Assembly (NCBI RefSeq): GCF_033118175.1
Contig: NW_026870965.1
Span: 1,488,001 to 1,552,000 of the forward strand
DNA length: 64,000 bases
Reading direction: 5' to 3'
From: Dama dama
Lineage: Eukaryota > Chordata > Mammalia > Artiodactyla > Cervidae
The first letter of the stretch is position 1. Each line of letters starts with the position of its first letter. This document shows positions 38,706-50,960 of the stretch, piece by piece. The notes under the pieces were generated by a model. The model ran no database searches, had not been told where the DNA came from, and saw only the letters and a program-made list of their open reading frames with translations. The translations under genes were made by a program, and so were the position numbers.

Positions 38706-40769
38706 AAGGTGTGAAAAATATGAAGAGCTTCACAAGGTGTCAAAAATGAGATGAGCTTGAAACTGTTTGAAAAATAGGAGGAGCATGAAGCGGTGTTAAA
38801 AAACATGAAGAGCCTGAAAAGGTGTGAAAAATATGAAGAGTTTCTAAAGGTGACAAAAATATGATTAGCATGAAAAAGTCTAAAAAATTGCAGGAGCATG
38901 AAGCGGTGTTGAAAACTGAAGAGTCTGAAAATGTGTGAAAATAAGAAGAGCTTCAAAAATATGAAAAATATGAAAAGCTTCAAATGATTTGAAAAATATG
39001 AAGAGCTTCAAAATGTATCAAAATGAGATAAGCATGAACCGGTCTGAAAAATAGGAGAAGCATGAAGTGGTGTTGAAAAAATGAAAATCCTGAAAAGGTG
39101 TGAAATATATGAAGAGCTTCAAAAGGTGTCAAAAATATGAGGAGAATGAAACGGTCTGCAACATAGGAGGAGCATGAAATGGTGTTCAAAAACATGAAGA
39201 GCCTGAAAAGGTGTGAAAAATATGAAGAGTCTCTAAAGGTGTTAAAAATATGAGGAGCATAAAACGGTCTGAAAAATATGAGGAGCATGAACTGGTGTGA
39301 AAAACATGAAGAGCCTGAAAAGCTGTGAAAAATATGAAGAGCTTCAAAATGTGTGAAAAATATGAGGAGCATGAAACTGTCTGAAAAATAGGAGGAGCAT
39401 GAATCGGTGTTGAAAAATATGAAGAGCCTGAAAAGGTGTGAAAAATATAAAGAGCTTCAAAATGTGTCAAAATTATGAGGAGCATGAAAAGGTCTGAAAA
39501 ATAGGAGGAACATGAAACGGTGATCAAAAACATGAAGAGCCTGAAAAGTTGTGAAAAATATGAAGAGCTTCAAAGATGTGAAATACATGAGGAGCATGAA
39601 ACGGGCTGAAAAATAGGAGGAGCATGAAGTGGTGTTGAAAAACATGAAGAGCCTGAAAAAGTGTGAAAAATATGAAGAGCCTCAAAAGGTGTCAAAAATA
39701 TGAGGAGTATGAAACGGTCTGAAAAATAGGAGGAGCATGAAACGGCCTGAAAAAACGAGGAGCATGAAGTGGTGTTCTAAAACATGAAGAGCCTGAAAAG
39801 GTGTGAAAAATATGAAGAGCTTCAAAAATATGAAAAACATGAGGAGCTTCAAAAGGTGTGACAAATATGAAGAGCTTCAAAAAGTGTCAAAAATGAGATG
39901 AGCATGAAACGGTAAGAAAAATAGGAGGAGCATGAAGCGCTGTTGAAAATCATGAAGAGCCTGAAAAGGTGTGAAAAATATGAAGAGCTTCAAAAGGTGT
40001 GAAAAATATGAAGAGCTTCAAAAGGTGTCAAAATGAGATGAGCATGAAAAGGTCTGAAAAACAGGAGGAGAATGAAGCGGTGTTAAAAATCATCAAGAGC
40101 CTGAAAAGGTGTGAGAAATATGAAGAGGTTCAAAAGGTGTCTAAAGTATGAGGAGCATGAAACAATCTGAAAAATAGGAGGAGCATGAAGTGGTGTTCAA
40201 AAATATGAAGAGCCTGAAAAGGTGTGAAATATATGAAGAGCTTCAAAAGGTGTCAAAAATCTGAGGAGCATGAAACGGTCTGAAAAATAGGAGGAACATG
40301 AAGCGGCGTTCAAAAACATGAAAAGCCTGAAAAGGTGTGAAAAATATGAAGAGCCTCAAAAGGTGTCAAATATATGAGGAACATGAAACATTCTGAAAAA
40401 TAGGAGGAGGATGAAGCGGTGTTGAAAAACATGAAGAGCCTGAAAAGGTGTGAAATATATGAAGAGCTTGAAAAGGTGTCAAAAATATGAGGAGAATGAA
40501 ACGGTCTGAAAAATAGGAGGAGCATGAAGCGGTGTTAAAAAACATGAAGAGCCTGAAAAGGTGTGAAAAATATGAAGAGTTTCTAAAGGTGTCATAATGA
40601 GATGAGCATGAAAAGGTCTGAAAAATAGGAGGAGCATGAAGTGGTGTTGAAAAAAATGAAAACCCTGAAAAGGTGTGAAATATATGAAGAGCTTCAAAAG
40701 GTGTGAAATACATGAGGAGCATGAAACGATCTGAAAAATAGCAGGAGCATGAAGCGGTGTTGAAAAACA

Positions 40770-41030
40770 CGAAGTGTCTGAAAAGTGTGAAAATATGAAG
40801 AGCTTCAAAAATATGAAAAATATGAAGAGCTTCAAAAGGTGTAAAAAATATGAAGAGCTTCAAAATGTGTCAAAAATTAGATGAGCGTGAAACGGTCTAA
40901 AAAATAGGAGGAGCAACAAGTAGTGTTGAAAAAAATGAACAGCCTGAAAAGGTGTGAAAAAATGAAGAGCTTCAAAAGGTGTGAAAAATATGAGGAGCAT
41001 GATACGGTCTGAAAAATAGGAGGAACATGA
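40770..41030. repeat. Block paired with 42,065-42,325
   Basis: CAAAAATTAGATGAG at 40,871 recurs at 42,166 (offset 1,295 bp). In both it is followed by GTCTAAAAAATAGG, CAACAAGTAGTG, GAACAGCC and GAAAAAATGAAGAGC. Confidence 0.78.
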
Positions 41031-41059
41031 AGCGGTGTTCAAAAACATGAAAAGCCTGA

Positions 41060-41630
41060 AAAGGTGTGAAAAATATGAAGAGCTTCAAAAGGTGTCAAAA
41101 ATATGAGGAGCATGAAACGTTCTGAAAAAAGGAGGAGCATGAAGTGGTGTTAAAAAACTTGAAGAGCCTGAAAAGGTGTGAAAAATATGAAGAGCTTCAA
41201 AAGGTGTGAAAAATATGAGGAGCATGATGCGGTCTGAAAAATAGGAGGAGCATGAAGCGGTGTTCAAAAACATGAAGAGCCTGAAAAGTTGTGAAAAATA
41301 TGCAAAGCTTCAAAAGGTGTCAAAAATGAGAGGAGCATGAAATGGTCTGAAAAATAGGAGGAGCATGAAGTCGAGTTCATAAATATGAACAGCCTGAAAA
41401 GGTGTGAAAAATATGAAGAGCTTCAAAAGGTGTCAAAAATATGAGGAGCATGATACGGTCTGAAAAATAGGAGGAGCATGAAGCGGTGTTCAAAAACATG
41501 AAGAGCCTGAAAAGTTGTGAAAAATATGCAAAGCTTCGAATGGTGTCAAAAATGTGATGAGCATGAAACGGTCTGAAAAATAGGAGGAGCATGAAGCGGT
41601 GTTGAAAACATGAAGTGCCTGAAAAGTTGT
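41060..41630. repeat. 570-bp block, paired with 47,104-47,674
   Basis: CGTTCTGAAAAAAGGAGG, ACTTGAAGAGCC, CATGATGCGGTC, AAATATGCAAAGCTTC and GTCGAGTTCATAAATATG occur in the same order 6,044 bp downstream. The 1,686-bp tandem unit lies between the copies, so this is a non-adjacent duplication. Confidence 0.82.
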
Positions 41631-41689
41631 GAAAAATATGCAAAGCTTCGAATGGTGTCAAAAATGTGATGAGCATGAAACGGTCTGAA

Positions 41690-42060
41690 AAATAGGAGGA
41701 ACATGAAGCGGTTTTGAAAAACATGAAGAGCCTGAAAACGTGTGAAAAATATGAAGAGCTACAAAAGGTGTCAAAAATATGAGGAGCATGAAACGGTCTG
41801 AAAACGAAGAGGAGCATGAAGGGGTGTTCAAAAACATGAAGAGCCTGAAAAGCTGTGAAAAATATGAAGAGCTTCAAAAGGTGTCAAAAATATGAGAAGT
41901 ATGAAACGTTCTGAAAAATAGGAGGAGCATGAAGCGGTTTTGAAAAACATGAAGAGCCTGAAAACGTGTGAAAAATATGAAGAGCTACAAAAGGTGTCAA
42001 AAATATGAGGAGCATGAAACGGTCTGAAAAATAGGAGGAGAATGAAGCACTGTTGAAAAA
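41690..42060. repeat. Partial early copy of the 1,686-bp unit
   Basis: GCGGTTTTGAAAAACATG, GAGCTACAAAAGG and AAAACGAAGAGGAGC with GAAGGGGTGTTC match 43.63-44.0 kb. AAAACGAAGA is at 41,801, 43,742 and 45,428. The first gap (1,941 bp) differs from the later 1,686-bp period, so this copy lies outside the regular tandem array. Confidence 0.75.
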
Positions 42061-42840
42061 CATGAAGAGTCTGAAATCGTTTGAAAATTATGAAGAGCTT
42101 CAAAAATGTTAAAAATATGAAGAGCTTCAAAAGGTGTAAAAAATATGAAGAGCTTCAAAAGGTGTCAAAAATTAGATGAGAGTGAAACGGTCTAAAAAAT
42201 AGGAGGAACAACAAGTAGTGTTGAAAAAAATGAACAGCCTGAAAAGGTGTGAAAAAATGAAGAGCTTCAAAAGGTGTGAAAAATATGAGGAGCATGATAC
42301 GGTCTGAAAAATAGGAGGAGCATGAAGCGGTGTTGAAAAACATGAAGAGCCTGAAAAGGTGTGAAATATATGAAGAGCTTTAAAAGGTGTGAAATACATG
42401 AGGAGCATGAAACTCTCTGAAAATAGAAGGAGCATGAAGCGGTGTTCAAAAACATGAAGAGCCTGAAAAGGTGTGAAAAATATGCAAAGCTTCAAAAGGT
42501 GTCAAAAATATGAGGAGCAAGAAACGGTCTGAAAAATAGGAGGAGCATGAAACGGTGTTCAAAAACATGAAGAGCCTGAAAAGGTGTGAAAAATATGAAG
42601 AGCTTCAAAAGGTGTGAAATACATGAGGAGCATGAAACTCTCTGAAAAAGAGAAGGAGCATGAAGTGGTGTTCAAAAACATGAAGAGCCTGAAAAGGTGT
42701 GAAATATATGAAGAGCTTCAAAAGGTGTGAACAATATGAGGAGCATAATATGGCTTGAAAATAGGATTACCATGAAGCGGTGTTCAAAAACATGAAGAGC
42801 CTTAAAATGTGTGAAAAATATGAAGAGCTTCAAAAGGTGT

Positions 42841-44526
42841 CAAAAATATGAGGAGCATGAAACGGTCTGAAAATTAGGAGGAGCATGAAGCGGTGTTCAA
42901 AAACATGAAGAGCCTTAAAAGGTGTGAAAAATATGAAGAGCTTCAAAAGGTTTCAAAAATATGAGTAGCATGAAACGGTCTGAAAAATCGGAGGAGCATG
43001 AAGCGTTGTTGAAAAACATGAAGAGCCTGAAAAGGTGTGAGAAATATGAAGAGCTTCAAAAGGTGTTACAAATATGAGTAGCATGAAACGGTCTGCAAAA
43101 AAGGAGGAGCATGAAGTGGTGTTGAAAAACATGAAGAGCCTGAAAAAGTGTGAAAAATATGAAAGCTTCAAAAGGTGTCAAAATTATGAGGAGCATGAAA
43201 CGTTCTGAAAAATAGGAGGAGCATGAAGCGCTGTTGAAAATCATAAAGAGCCTGAAAAGTTATGAAAAATATGAAGAGCTTCAAAAGATGTGAAAAACAT
43301 GAAGAGCTTCAAAAGGTGTCAAAATGAGATGAGCATGAAATGGTCTGAAAAATAGGAGGAGCATGAAGTCGTGTTGAAATAAAGGAAAAGTCTGAAAAGG
43401 TGTGAAATATATGAAGAGCTTCAAAAGGTGTCAAAAATATGAGGAGAATGAAACGGTCTGAAAAATAGGAGGAGCATGAAGCGATGTTGAAAAACATGAA
43501 TTGTCTGAAAACGTGTGGAAAATATTAAGAGCTTCATAAATGTGAAAAATATGAAGAGCTTCAAAAGGTGTGAAAAATATGAAGAGCTTCAAAAGGTGTC
43601 AAAAAAGAGATGAGCTTGAAAAGGTCTGAAAAATAGGAGGAGCATGAAGCGGTTTTGAAAAACATGAAGAGCCTGAAAACGTGTGAAAAATATGAAGAGC
43701 TACAAAAGTTGTCAAAAATATGAGGAGCATGAAACGGTCTGAAAACGAAGAGGAGCATGAAGGGGTGTTCAAAAACATGAAGAGCCTGAAAAGCTGTGAA
43801 AAATATGAAGAGCTTCAAAAGGTGTCAATAATATGAGAAGTATGAAACGTTCTGAAAAATAGGAGGAGCATGAAGCGGTTTTGAAAATCATGAAGAGCCT
43901 GAAAACGTGTGAAAAATATGAAGAGCTACAAAAGGTGTCAAAAATATGAGGAGCATGAAACGGTCTGAAAAATAGGAGGAGAATGAAGCACTGTTGAAAA
44001 ACATGAAGAGCCAGAAAAGGTGAGAAAAAAATGAAGAGTTTCAAAACGTGTCAAAAATATGAGGAGCATGAAACGGTCTGAAATAGGAGGAGCATGAAAT
44101 GGTGTTGAGAAACATGAAGAGCCTGAAAAGGTTTCAAAAATATGAAGAGTTTCAAAAGGTGTCAAAATTATGGGGAGCATTAAACTTTCTAAACATAGGA
44201 GGAGCATGAAGTGGTGTTGAAAAATGTGAAGAGCCAGAAAAGGTGTGAAAAATATGAAGAGCTCCAAAAGGTGTGAAAAATATGAGGAGCATGGAACGTT
44301 CTGAAAAATAGGAGGAGCATGAAACGATGTTCAAAATCCTGAAGAGCCTGAAAAGCTGTGAAATATATGAAGAGCTTCAAAAGGTGTCAAAAATATGAGG
44401 AGCATGAAACGGTCTGAAAAATATGAAGAGTTTCAATAGTTGTCAAAATATGAGGAGCATGAAATGGTGTTCAACAACATGAAGAGCCTGTAAAGGTGTT
44501 AAAATATGAAGAGCTTCAAAAGGTGT
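42841..44526. repeat. Domain V: 1,686-bp tandem unit, copy 1
   Basis: About 15 monomers. The copy starts at a CAAAAATATGAGGAGC register point that recurs at 44,527. By eye about ten single-base differences separate it from copy 2, such as GAGTAGC against GAGGAGC near 42,965, GCCAGAAAAGG against GCCTGAAAAGG near 44,010, and CTGAAAAATAGG against CTGAACAATAGG near 44,300. Confidence 0.9.
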
Positions 44527-46209
44527 CAAAAATATGAGGAGCATGAAACGGTCTGAAAAATAGGAGGAGCATGAAGTGGTGTTCAAAAACATGAAGAGCC
44601 TTAAAAGGTGTGAAAAATATGAAGAGCTTCAAAAGGTTTCAAAAATATGAGGAGCATGAAACGGTCTGAAAAATCGGAGGAGCATGAAGCGTTGTTGAAA
44701 AACATGAAGAGCCTGAAAAGGTGTGAGAAATATGAAGAGCTTCAAAAGGTGTTACAAATATGAGTAGCATGAAACGGTCTGCAAAAAAGGAGGAGCATGA
44801 AGTGGTGTTGAAAAACATGAAGAGCCTGAAAAAGTGTGAAAAATATGAAAGCTTCAAAAGGTGTCAAAATTATGAGGAGCATGAAACGTTCTGAAAAATA
44901 GGAGGAGCATGAAGCGCTGTTGAAAATCATAAAGAGCCTGAAAAGTTATGAAAAATATGAAGAGCTTCAAAAGATGTGAAAAACATGAAGAGCTTCAAAA
45001 GGTGTCAAAATGAGATGAGCATGAAATGGTCTGAAAAATAGGAGGAGCATGAAGTCGTGTTGAAATAAAGGAAAAGTCTGAAAAGGTGTGAAATATATGA
45101 AGAGCTTCAAAAGGTGTCAAAAATATGAGGAGAATGAAACGGTCTGAAAAATAGGAGGAGCATGAAGCGATGTTGAAAAACATGAATTGTCTGAAAACGT
45201 GTGGAAAATATGAAGAGCTTCATAAATGTGAAAAATATGAAGAGCTTCAAAAGGTGTGAAAAATATGAAGAGCTTCAAAAGGTGTCAAAAAAGAGATGAG
45301 CTTGAAAAGGTCTGAAAAATAGGAGGAGCATGAAGCGGTTTTGAAAAACATGAAGAGCCTGAAAACGTGTGAAAAATATGAAGAGCTACAAAAGGTGTCA
45401 AAAATATGAGGAGCATGAAACGGTCTGAAAACGAAGAGGAGCATGAAGGGGTGTTCAAAAACATGAAGAGCCTGAAAAGCTGTGAAAAATATGAAGAGCT
45501 TCAAAAGGTGTCAATAATATGAGAAGTATGAAACGTTCTGAAAAATAGGAGGAGCATGAAGCGGTTTTGAAAATCATGAAGAGCCTGAAAACGTGTGAAA
45601 AATATGAAGAGCTACAAAAGTTGTCAAAAATATGAGGAGCATGAAACGGTCTGAAAAATAGGAGGAGAATGAAGCACTGTTGAAAAACATGAAGAGCCTG
45701 AAAAGGTGAGAAAAAAATGAAGAGTTTCAAAACGTGTCAAAAATATGAGGAGCATGAAACGGTCTGAAATAGGAGCATGAAATGGTGTTGAGAAACATGA
45801 AGAGCCTGAAAAGGTTTCAAAAATATGAAGAGTTTCAAAAGGTGTCAAAATTATGGGGAGCATTAAACTTTCTAAACATAGGAGGAGCATGAAGTGGTGT
45901 TGAAAAATGTGAAGAGCCAGAAAAGGTGTGAAAAATATGAAGAGCTCCAAAAGGTGTGAAAAATATGAGGAGCATGGAACGTTCTGAACAATAGGAGGAG
46001 CATGAAACGATGTTCAAAATCCTGAAGAGCCTGAAAAGCTGTGAAATATATGAAGAGCTTCAAAAGGTGTCAAAAATATGAGGAGCATGAAACGGTCTGA
46101 AAAATATGAAGAGTTTCAATAGTTGTCAAAATATGAGGAGCATGAAATGGTGTTCAAAAACATGAAGAGCCTGTAAAGGTGTTAAAATATGAAGAGCTTC
46201 AAAAGGTGT
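44527..46209. repeat. Domain V: 1,683-bp tandem unit, copy 2
   Basis: Same order of variants as copy 1. A three-base deletion near 45,768 changes AAATAGGAGGAGC to AAATAGGAGC, which accounts for 1,683 against 1,686 bp. Confidence 0.9.
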
Positions 46210-46311
46210 CAAAAATATGAGGAGCATGAAACGGTCTGAAAAATAGGAGGAGCATGAAGTGGTGTTCAAAAACATGAAGAGCCTTAAAAGGTGTGAAAAA
46301 TATGAAGAGCT
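46210..46311. repeat. Domain V: start of a third copy
   Basis: The sequence from 46,210 follows the start of copy 2 (GAAGTGGTGTTC, GAGCCTTAAAAGG) for about 100 bp. It then diverges at GAGCTTTAAAGATG, where the regular array ends. Confidence 0.75.
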
Positions 46312-47103
46312 TTAAAGATGTGAAAATTATGAGGAGCATGAAACCGTCTGAAAAATAGGAGGAGCATGACACCGTGATGAAAAACATGAAGAGCCTTAAA
46401 TTGTGTGAAAAATATGAAGAGTTTGAAGGTGTGAAAAATATGAGGAGCATGAAACCATCTGAAAAATAGGAGGAGCATGACACGGGGTTGAAAAACATGA
46501 AGATCATGAAAAGGTGTGAAAAATATGAAGAGATTCAAAAGCTGTCAAAAATATGAGGAGCCTGAAACTGTCTGAGAAATAGGAGGAGCATGAAGTGGTG
46601 TTGAAAAAGATGAAGAGCCTGAAAAGGTGTGAAAAATATGAAGAGCTTCAAAAGGTGTCAAAAATATGAGGATCATGAAATGATCTGAAAAATATGAGGA
46701 ACAAGAAACGGTCTGAAAAATAGGAGGAGCATGAAACGGTGTTCAGATACATGAAGAGCCTGAAAAGGTGTGAAAAATATAAAGAGCTTCAAAAGTGTGA
46801 CAAAAATATGAGGAGCATGAAACGGTCTGAAAAAGAGGAGGAGCATGAAGTGGTGTTGAAAAACACGACGAGCCTGAAAAGGTGTGAAATATATGAAGAG
46901 CTGCAAAAGGTGTGAAATACATGAGGAGCACGAAACGGTCTGAAAAATAGGAGGAGCATGAAGCGGTGTTGAAAAACATGAACAGCTTGAAAAGGTGTGA
47001 AAAATATGAAGAGTTTCAAAAGGTGTCAAAAATATGAGGAGCACGAAAGAGTCTGAAAAATAGGAGGAGCATGAAGCGATGTTCAAAAACATGAAGAGCC
47101 TGA

Positions 47104-47674
47104 AAAAGTGTGAAAAATATGAAGAGCTTCAAAAGGTGTCAAAAATATGAGGAGCATGAAACGTTCTGAAAAAAGGAGGAGCATGAAGTGGTGTTAAAAA
47201 ACTTGAAGAGCCTGAAAAGGTGTGAAAAATATGAAGAGCTTCAAAAGGTGTGAAAAATATGAGGAGCATGATGCGGTCTGAAAAATAGGAGGAGCATGAA
47301 GCGGTGTTCAAAAACATGAAGAGCCTGAAAAGTTGTGAAAAATATGCAAAGCTTCAAAAGGTGTCAAAAATGAGAGGAGCATGAAATGGTCTGAAAAATA
47401 GAAGGAGCATGAAGTCGAGTTCATAAATATGAAGAGCCTGAAAAGGTGTGAAAAATATGAAGAGCTTCAAAAGGTGTCAAAAATATGAGGAGCATGATAC
47501 GGTCTGAAAAATAGGAGGAGCATGAAGCGGTGTTCAAAAACATGAAGAGCCTGAAAAGTTGTGAAAAATATGCAAAGCTTCGAATGGTGTCAAAAATGTG
47601 ATGAGCATGAAACGGTCTGAAAAATAGGAGGAGCATGAGCGGGGTTGAAAAACATGAAGTGCCTGAAAAGCTGT
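47104..47674. repeat. 570-bp block, copy of 41,060-41,630
   Basis: Second copy at offset 6,044 bp. It is followed by a segment resembling 41,850-41,940 without the ~0.2 kb that separates them in the first copy, consistent with a deletion in register. Confidence 0.8.
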
Positions 47675-50178
47675 GAAAAATATGAAGAGCTTCAAAAGGT
47701 GTCAAAAATATGAGAAGTATGAAACGTTCTGAAAAATAGGAGGAGCATGAAGCGGTGTTCAAAAACATGAAGAGCCTGAAAAGGTGTGAAAAATATGAAG
47801 AGCTTCAAAAGTTTTCAAAAATTTGAGGAGCATGAAACGGTCTGAAAAATAGAAGGAACATGAAGCAGTGTTCAAAAACATGAAGAGACTGAAAAGATGT
47901 GGAAAATATGAAGAGCTTCAAAAGGTGTTAAAATTAAGAGGAGCATGAAATGGTCTGTAAAACAGGAAAAGCATGAAGCGGTGTTGAAAAACATGAAGAG
48001 CCTGAAAAGGTGTGAAAAATATGAAGAGCTTTAAAAGGTGTGAAATACTTGAGGAGCATGAAACGGTCTGAAAAATAGGAGGATCATGAAGCATTGTTGA
48101 AAAACATGAACAGCCTGAAAAGCTGTGAAAAATATGAAGAGATTCAAAAGGTTTAAAATATATGAGGAGCATGAAACGGTCTGAAAAATAGAAGCAGCAT
48201 AAAACGGTGTTCAAAAACATGAAGGGCCTGAAAATGTGTGAAAAATACGAAGAGCTTCAAAAGGTGTCAAAAATGAGATGAGCATGAAACGGTCTGAAAA
48301 ATAGGAGGAGCATGAAGCGGTGGTGAAAAACATAAAGAGCCTGAAAATGTGTGAAAAATATGAAGAGCTTCAAAAGGTGTGAAAAGTATGAGGAGCATGA
48401 AGCTGTGTTCAAAAACATGAAGAGCCTGAAAATGTGTGAAAAATATGAAGAGACTGAAAACGTGTCAAAAATATGAGGAGCATGAAACGTTCTGAAAAAT
48501 ACGATAAGCATGATAAGGTGTTGAAAAACATGAAGAGCCTGAAAACGTGTGAAAATATGAAGAGCTTCAAAAGGTGTTAAAAATATGAGGGACATGAACG
48601 GTCTTAAAAACAGGAGGAGGATGAAGTGGTGTTGAAAAACATGAAGAGCCTGAAAAGGTGTAAAAAATATGAAGAGCTTCAAAATGTTTCAAAATTATGA
48701 GGGGCATGTACGGTCTGAAAAATAGGAGGAGCATAAAGCAGTGTTGAAAAATATGAATAGCTGAAAAGGTGTGAAAAATATGAAGAGCTTCAAAAGGTGT
48801 CAAAAAAGAGATGAGCATGAAATGGTCTGAAAAATACGAGGAGCATGAAGCGGTGTTGAAAAACATGAAGAGCCTGAAAAGGTGTGAAATATATGAAGAG
48901 CTTCAAAAGGTGTCAAATATATGAGGAACATGAAACGGTCTGAAAAATAGGAGGAGCATGAAGCGGTGTTGAAAATCATGAAGAGCCTGAATAGGTGTGA
49001 AAAATATAAGAGCTTCAAAAGTTGTGAAAACTATGAAGAGCTTCAAAAGGTGTCAAAAATATGAGGAGCATGAAACGGTCTAAAAAATGTGAGGAGCATG
49101 AAACGTTGTTGAAAAACATGAAGAGCTTGAAAACGTGTGAAAAATATGAAGAGTTTCAAAAGATGTGGAAAATAAGAAGAGCTTCAAAAGGTGTCAAAAA
49201 TGAGATGAGCATGAAACGGTCTGAAAAATAGGAGGAGCACGAAGAGGTGTTGAAAAACATGAAGCGCCTGAAAAGGTGTTAGAAATATGAAGAGCTTCAA
49301 ATGTTGTCAAAAATATGAGGAGCATGAAACTGTCTGCAAAATGGGAGGAGCATGAAGTGGTGTTGAAAAACATGGGGAGTCTGGAAAGGTGTGAATAATA
49401 TGAAGAGCTAGAAAAGGTGTCAAAAATATGAGGAGCATGAAAGGGTCTGATATTTAGGAGGAGCATGAAGTGGTGTTAAAAAACATGAAGAGCCTGAAAA
49501 GGTGTGAAAAATATGAAGAGCTTCAAAACGTGTCAAAAATATGAGGAGCATGAAACTGTCTGAAAAATAGGAGGAGCATGATGCGGTGTTGAAAAATATG
49601 AAGAGCCTGAAACCGTGTGAAAAATATGAAGATCTTCAAAAGTATGAAAAATATGAAGAGCTTCAAAAGGTGTCAAAAATGAGATGACCATGAAACGGTC
49701 TGAAAAATAGAAGGAGCATGAAGTTGTTTTCAAAAAAATGAAAAGCCTGAAAAGGTGTGAAGTATATGAAGATTTCAAAAGGTGTCAAAAATATGAGGAG
49801 CATGAAACGGTCTGAAAAATAGGAGGAGCATGAAGTCATGTTGAAAAACATGAAGAGCCTGAAATTGTGTGAAAAATACGAAGAGCTTCAAAAGGTGTCA
49901 AAAATGAGATGAGCATGAAATGGTCTGAAAGATAGGAGGGGCATGAAGCGGTGTTCAAAAATATGAAGAGCCTGGAATGGTGTGAAAAATATGAGAGCCC
50001 CAAAACGTCTCAAAATATGAGGAGCATGAAACGGTGTTGAAAAACATGAAGAGCCTGAAAAGGTGTGACAAGTATGAAGAGCTTCAAAAGGTGTCAAAAA
50101 TAAGAGGAGCATGAAACGGTCTGAAAAATAGGAGGATCATGAAACGGTGTGAAAAACATGAAGATCCTGAAAAGGTGT

Positions 50179-50960
50179 GAGAAATAGAACGGCTTCAAAA
50201 GGTGTGAAAAATATGAGGAGCTTGAAACGGTCTGAAAAATAGGAGGAGCATGAAGTGGTGTTGAAAAACATGAAGAGCCTGAAAAGGTGTGAGAAATAGA
50301 ACGGCTTCAAAAGGTGTGAAAAATATGAGGAGCATGAAACGGTCTGAAAAATAGGAAGAGCATGAAGCGGTGTTTAAAAACATGAAGAGCCTGAAAAGAT
50401 GTGAAAAATATGAAGAGCTTCAAAAGGTTTGAAAAAAAATGAAGAGCATGGACGGTCTGAAAAATAGGAGGAGGATAAAGCGGTGTTCAAAAACATGAAG
50501 AGCCTGAAAAGGTGTGACAAATATGAAGAGCTTCAAAAGGTGTCAAAAATATGAGGAGCATGAAACGGTCTGAAAAATAGGAGGATCATGAAACGGTGTG
50601 AAAAACATGAAGAGCCTGAAAAGGTGTGAGAAATAGAACGGCTTCAAAAGGTGTCAAAAATATGAGGAGCATGAAACGGTCTGAAAAACAGGAGGAGCAT
50701 GAAGTGGTGTTGAAAAACATGAAGAGCCTGAAAACGTGTGAGAAATAGAACGGCTTCAAAAGGTGTCAAAAATATGAGGAGCATGAAACGGTCTGAAAAA
50801 CAGGAGGAGCATGAAGTGGTGTTGAAAAACATGAAGAGCCTGAAAAGGTGTGAGAAATAGAACGGATTCAAAAGGTGTCAAAAATGAGATGAGCATGAAA
50901 TGATCTGAAAGATTGGAGGGGCATGAAGCGGTGTTGAAAAACATGAAGAGCCTGAAAAGG
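50179..50960 (+). repeat. Local 112-bp amplification with GAACGGCTTC A block
   Basis: GAGAAATAGAACGG starts at 50,179, 50,291, 50,628, 50,740 and 50,852 (spacings 112, 337, 112 and 112 bp). The variant A block is 27 bp and has lost the GAAGAGC core. I saw it nowhere else, so a private mutation was amplified about five times in place. Confidence 0.88.

Larger units (their letters stand above)
28311..42840. repeat. Array domain IV: doubled A block and ATGAGATGAGC subfamily
   Basis: From about 29 kb, block B often reads CAAAAATGAGATGAGCATG, three substitutions from the usual core at unchanged length. Examples lie near 29,068, 30,165, 30,610, 30,872, 36,976, 37,088, 37,876, 38,746, 39,893, 40,032 and 40,588. 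It commonly follows two or more A blocks in a row, giving ~141-bp A-A-B-C-D units instead of 113 bp. The form continues to the window end. Before 29 kb I saw only isolated cases (near 12,252, 14,528 and 21,888). No gene lies here; the longest open frame (- strand, 31,220-31,867) is ordinary repeat. Confidence 0.8.
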
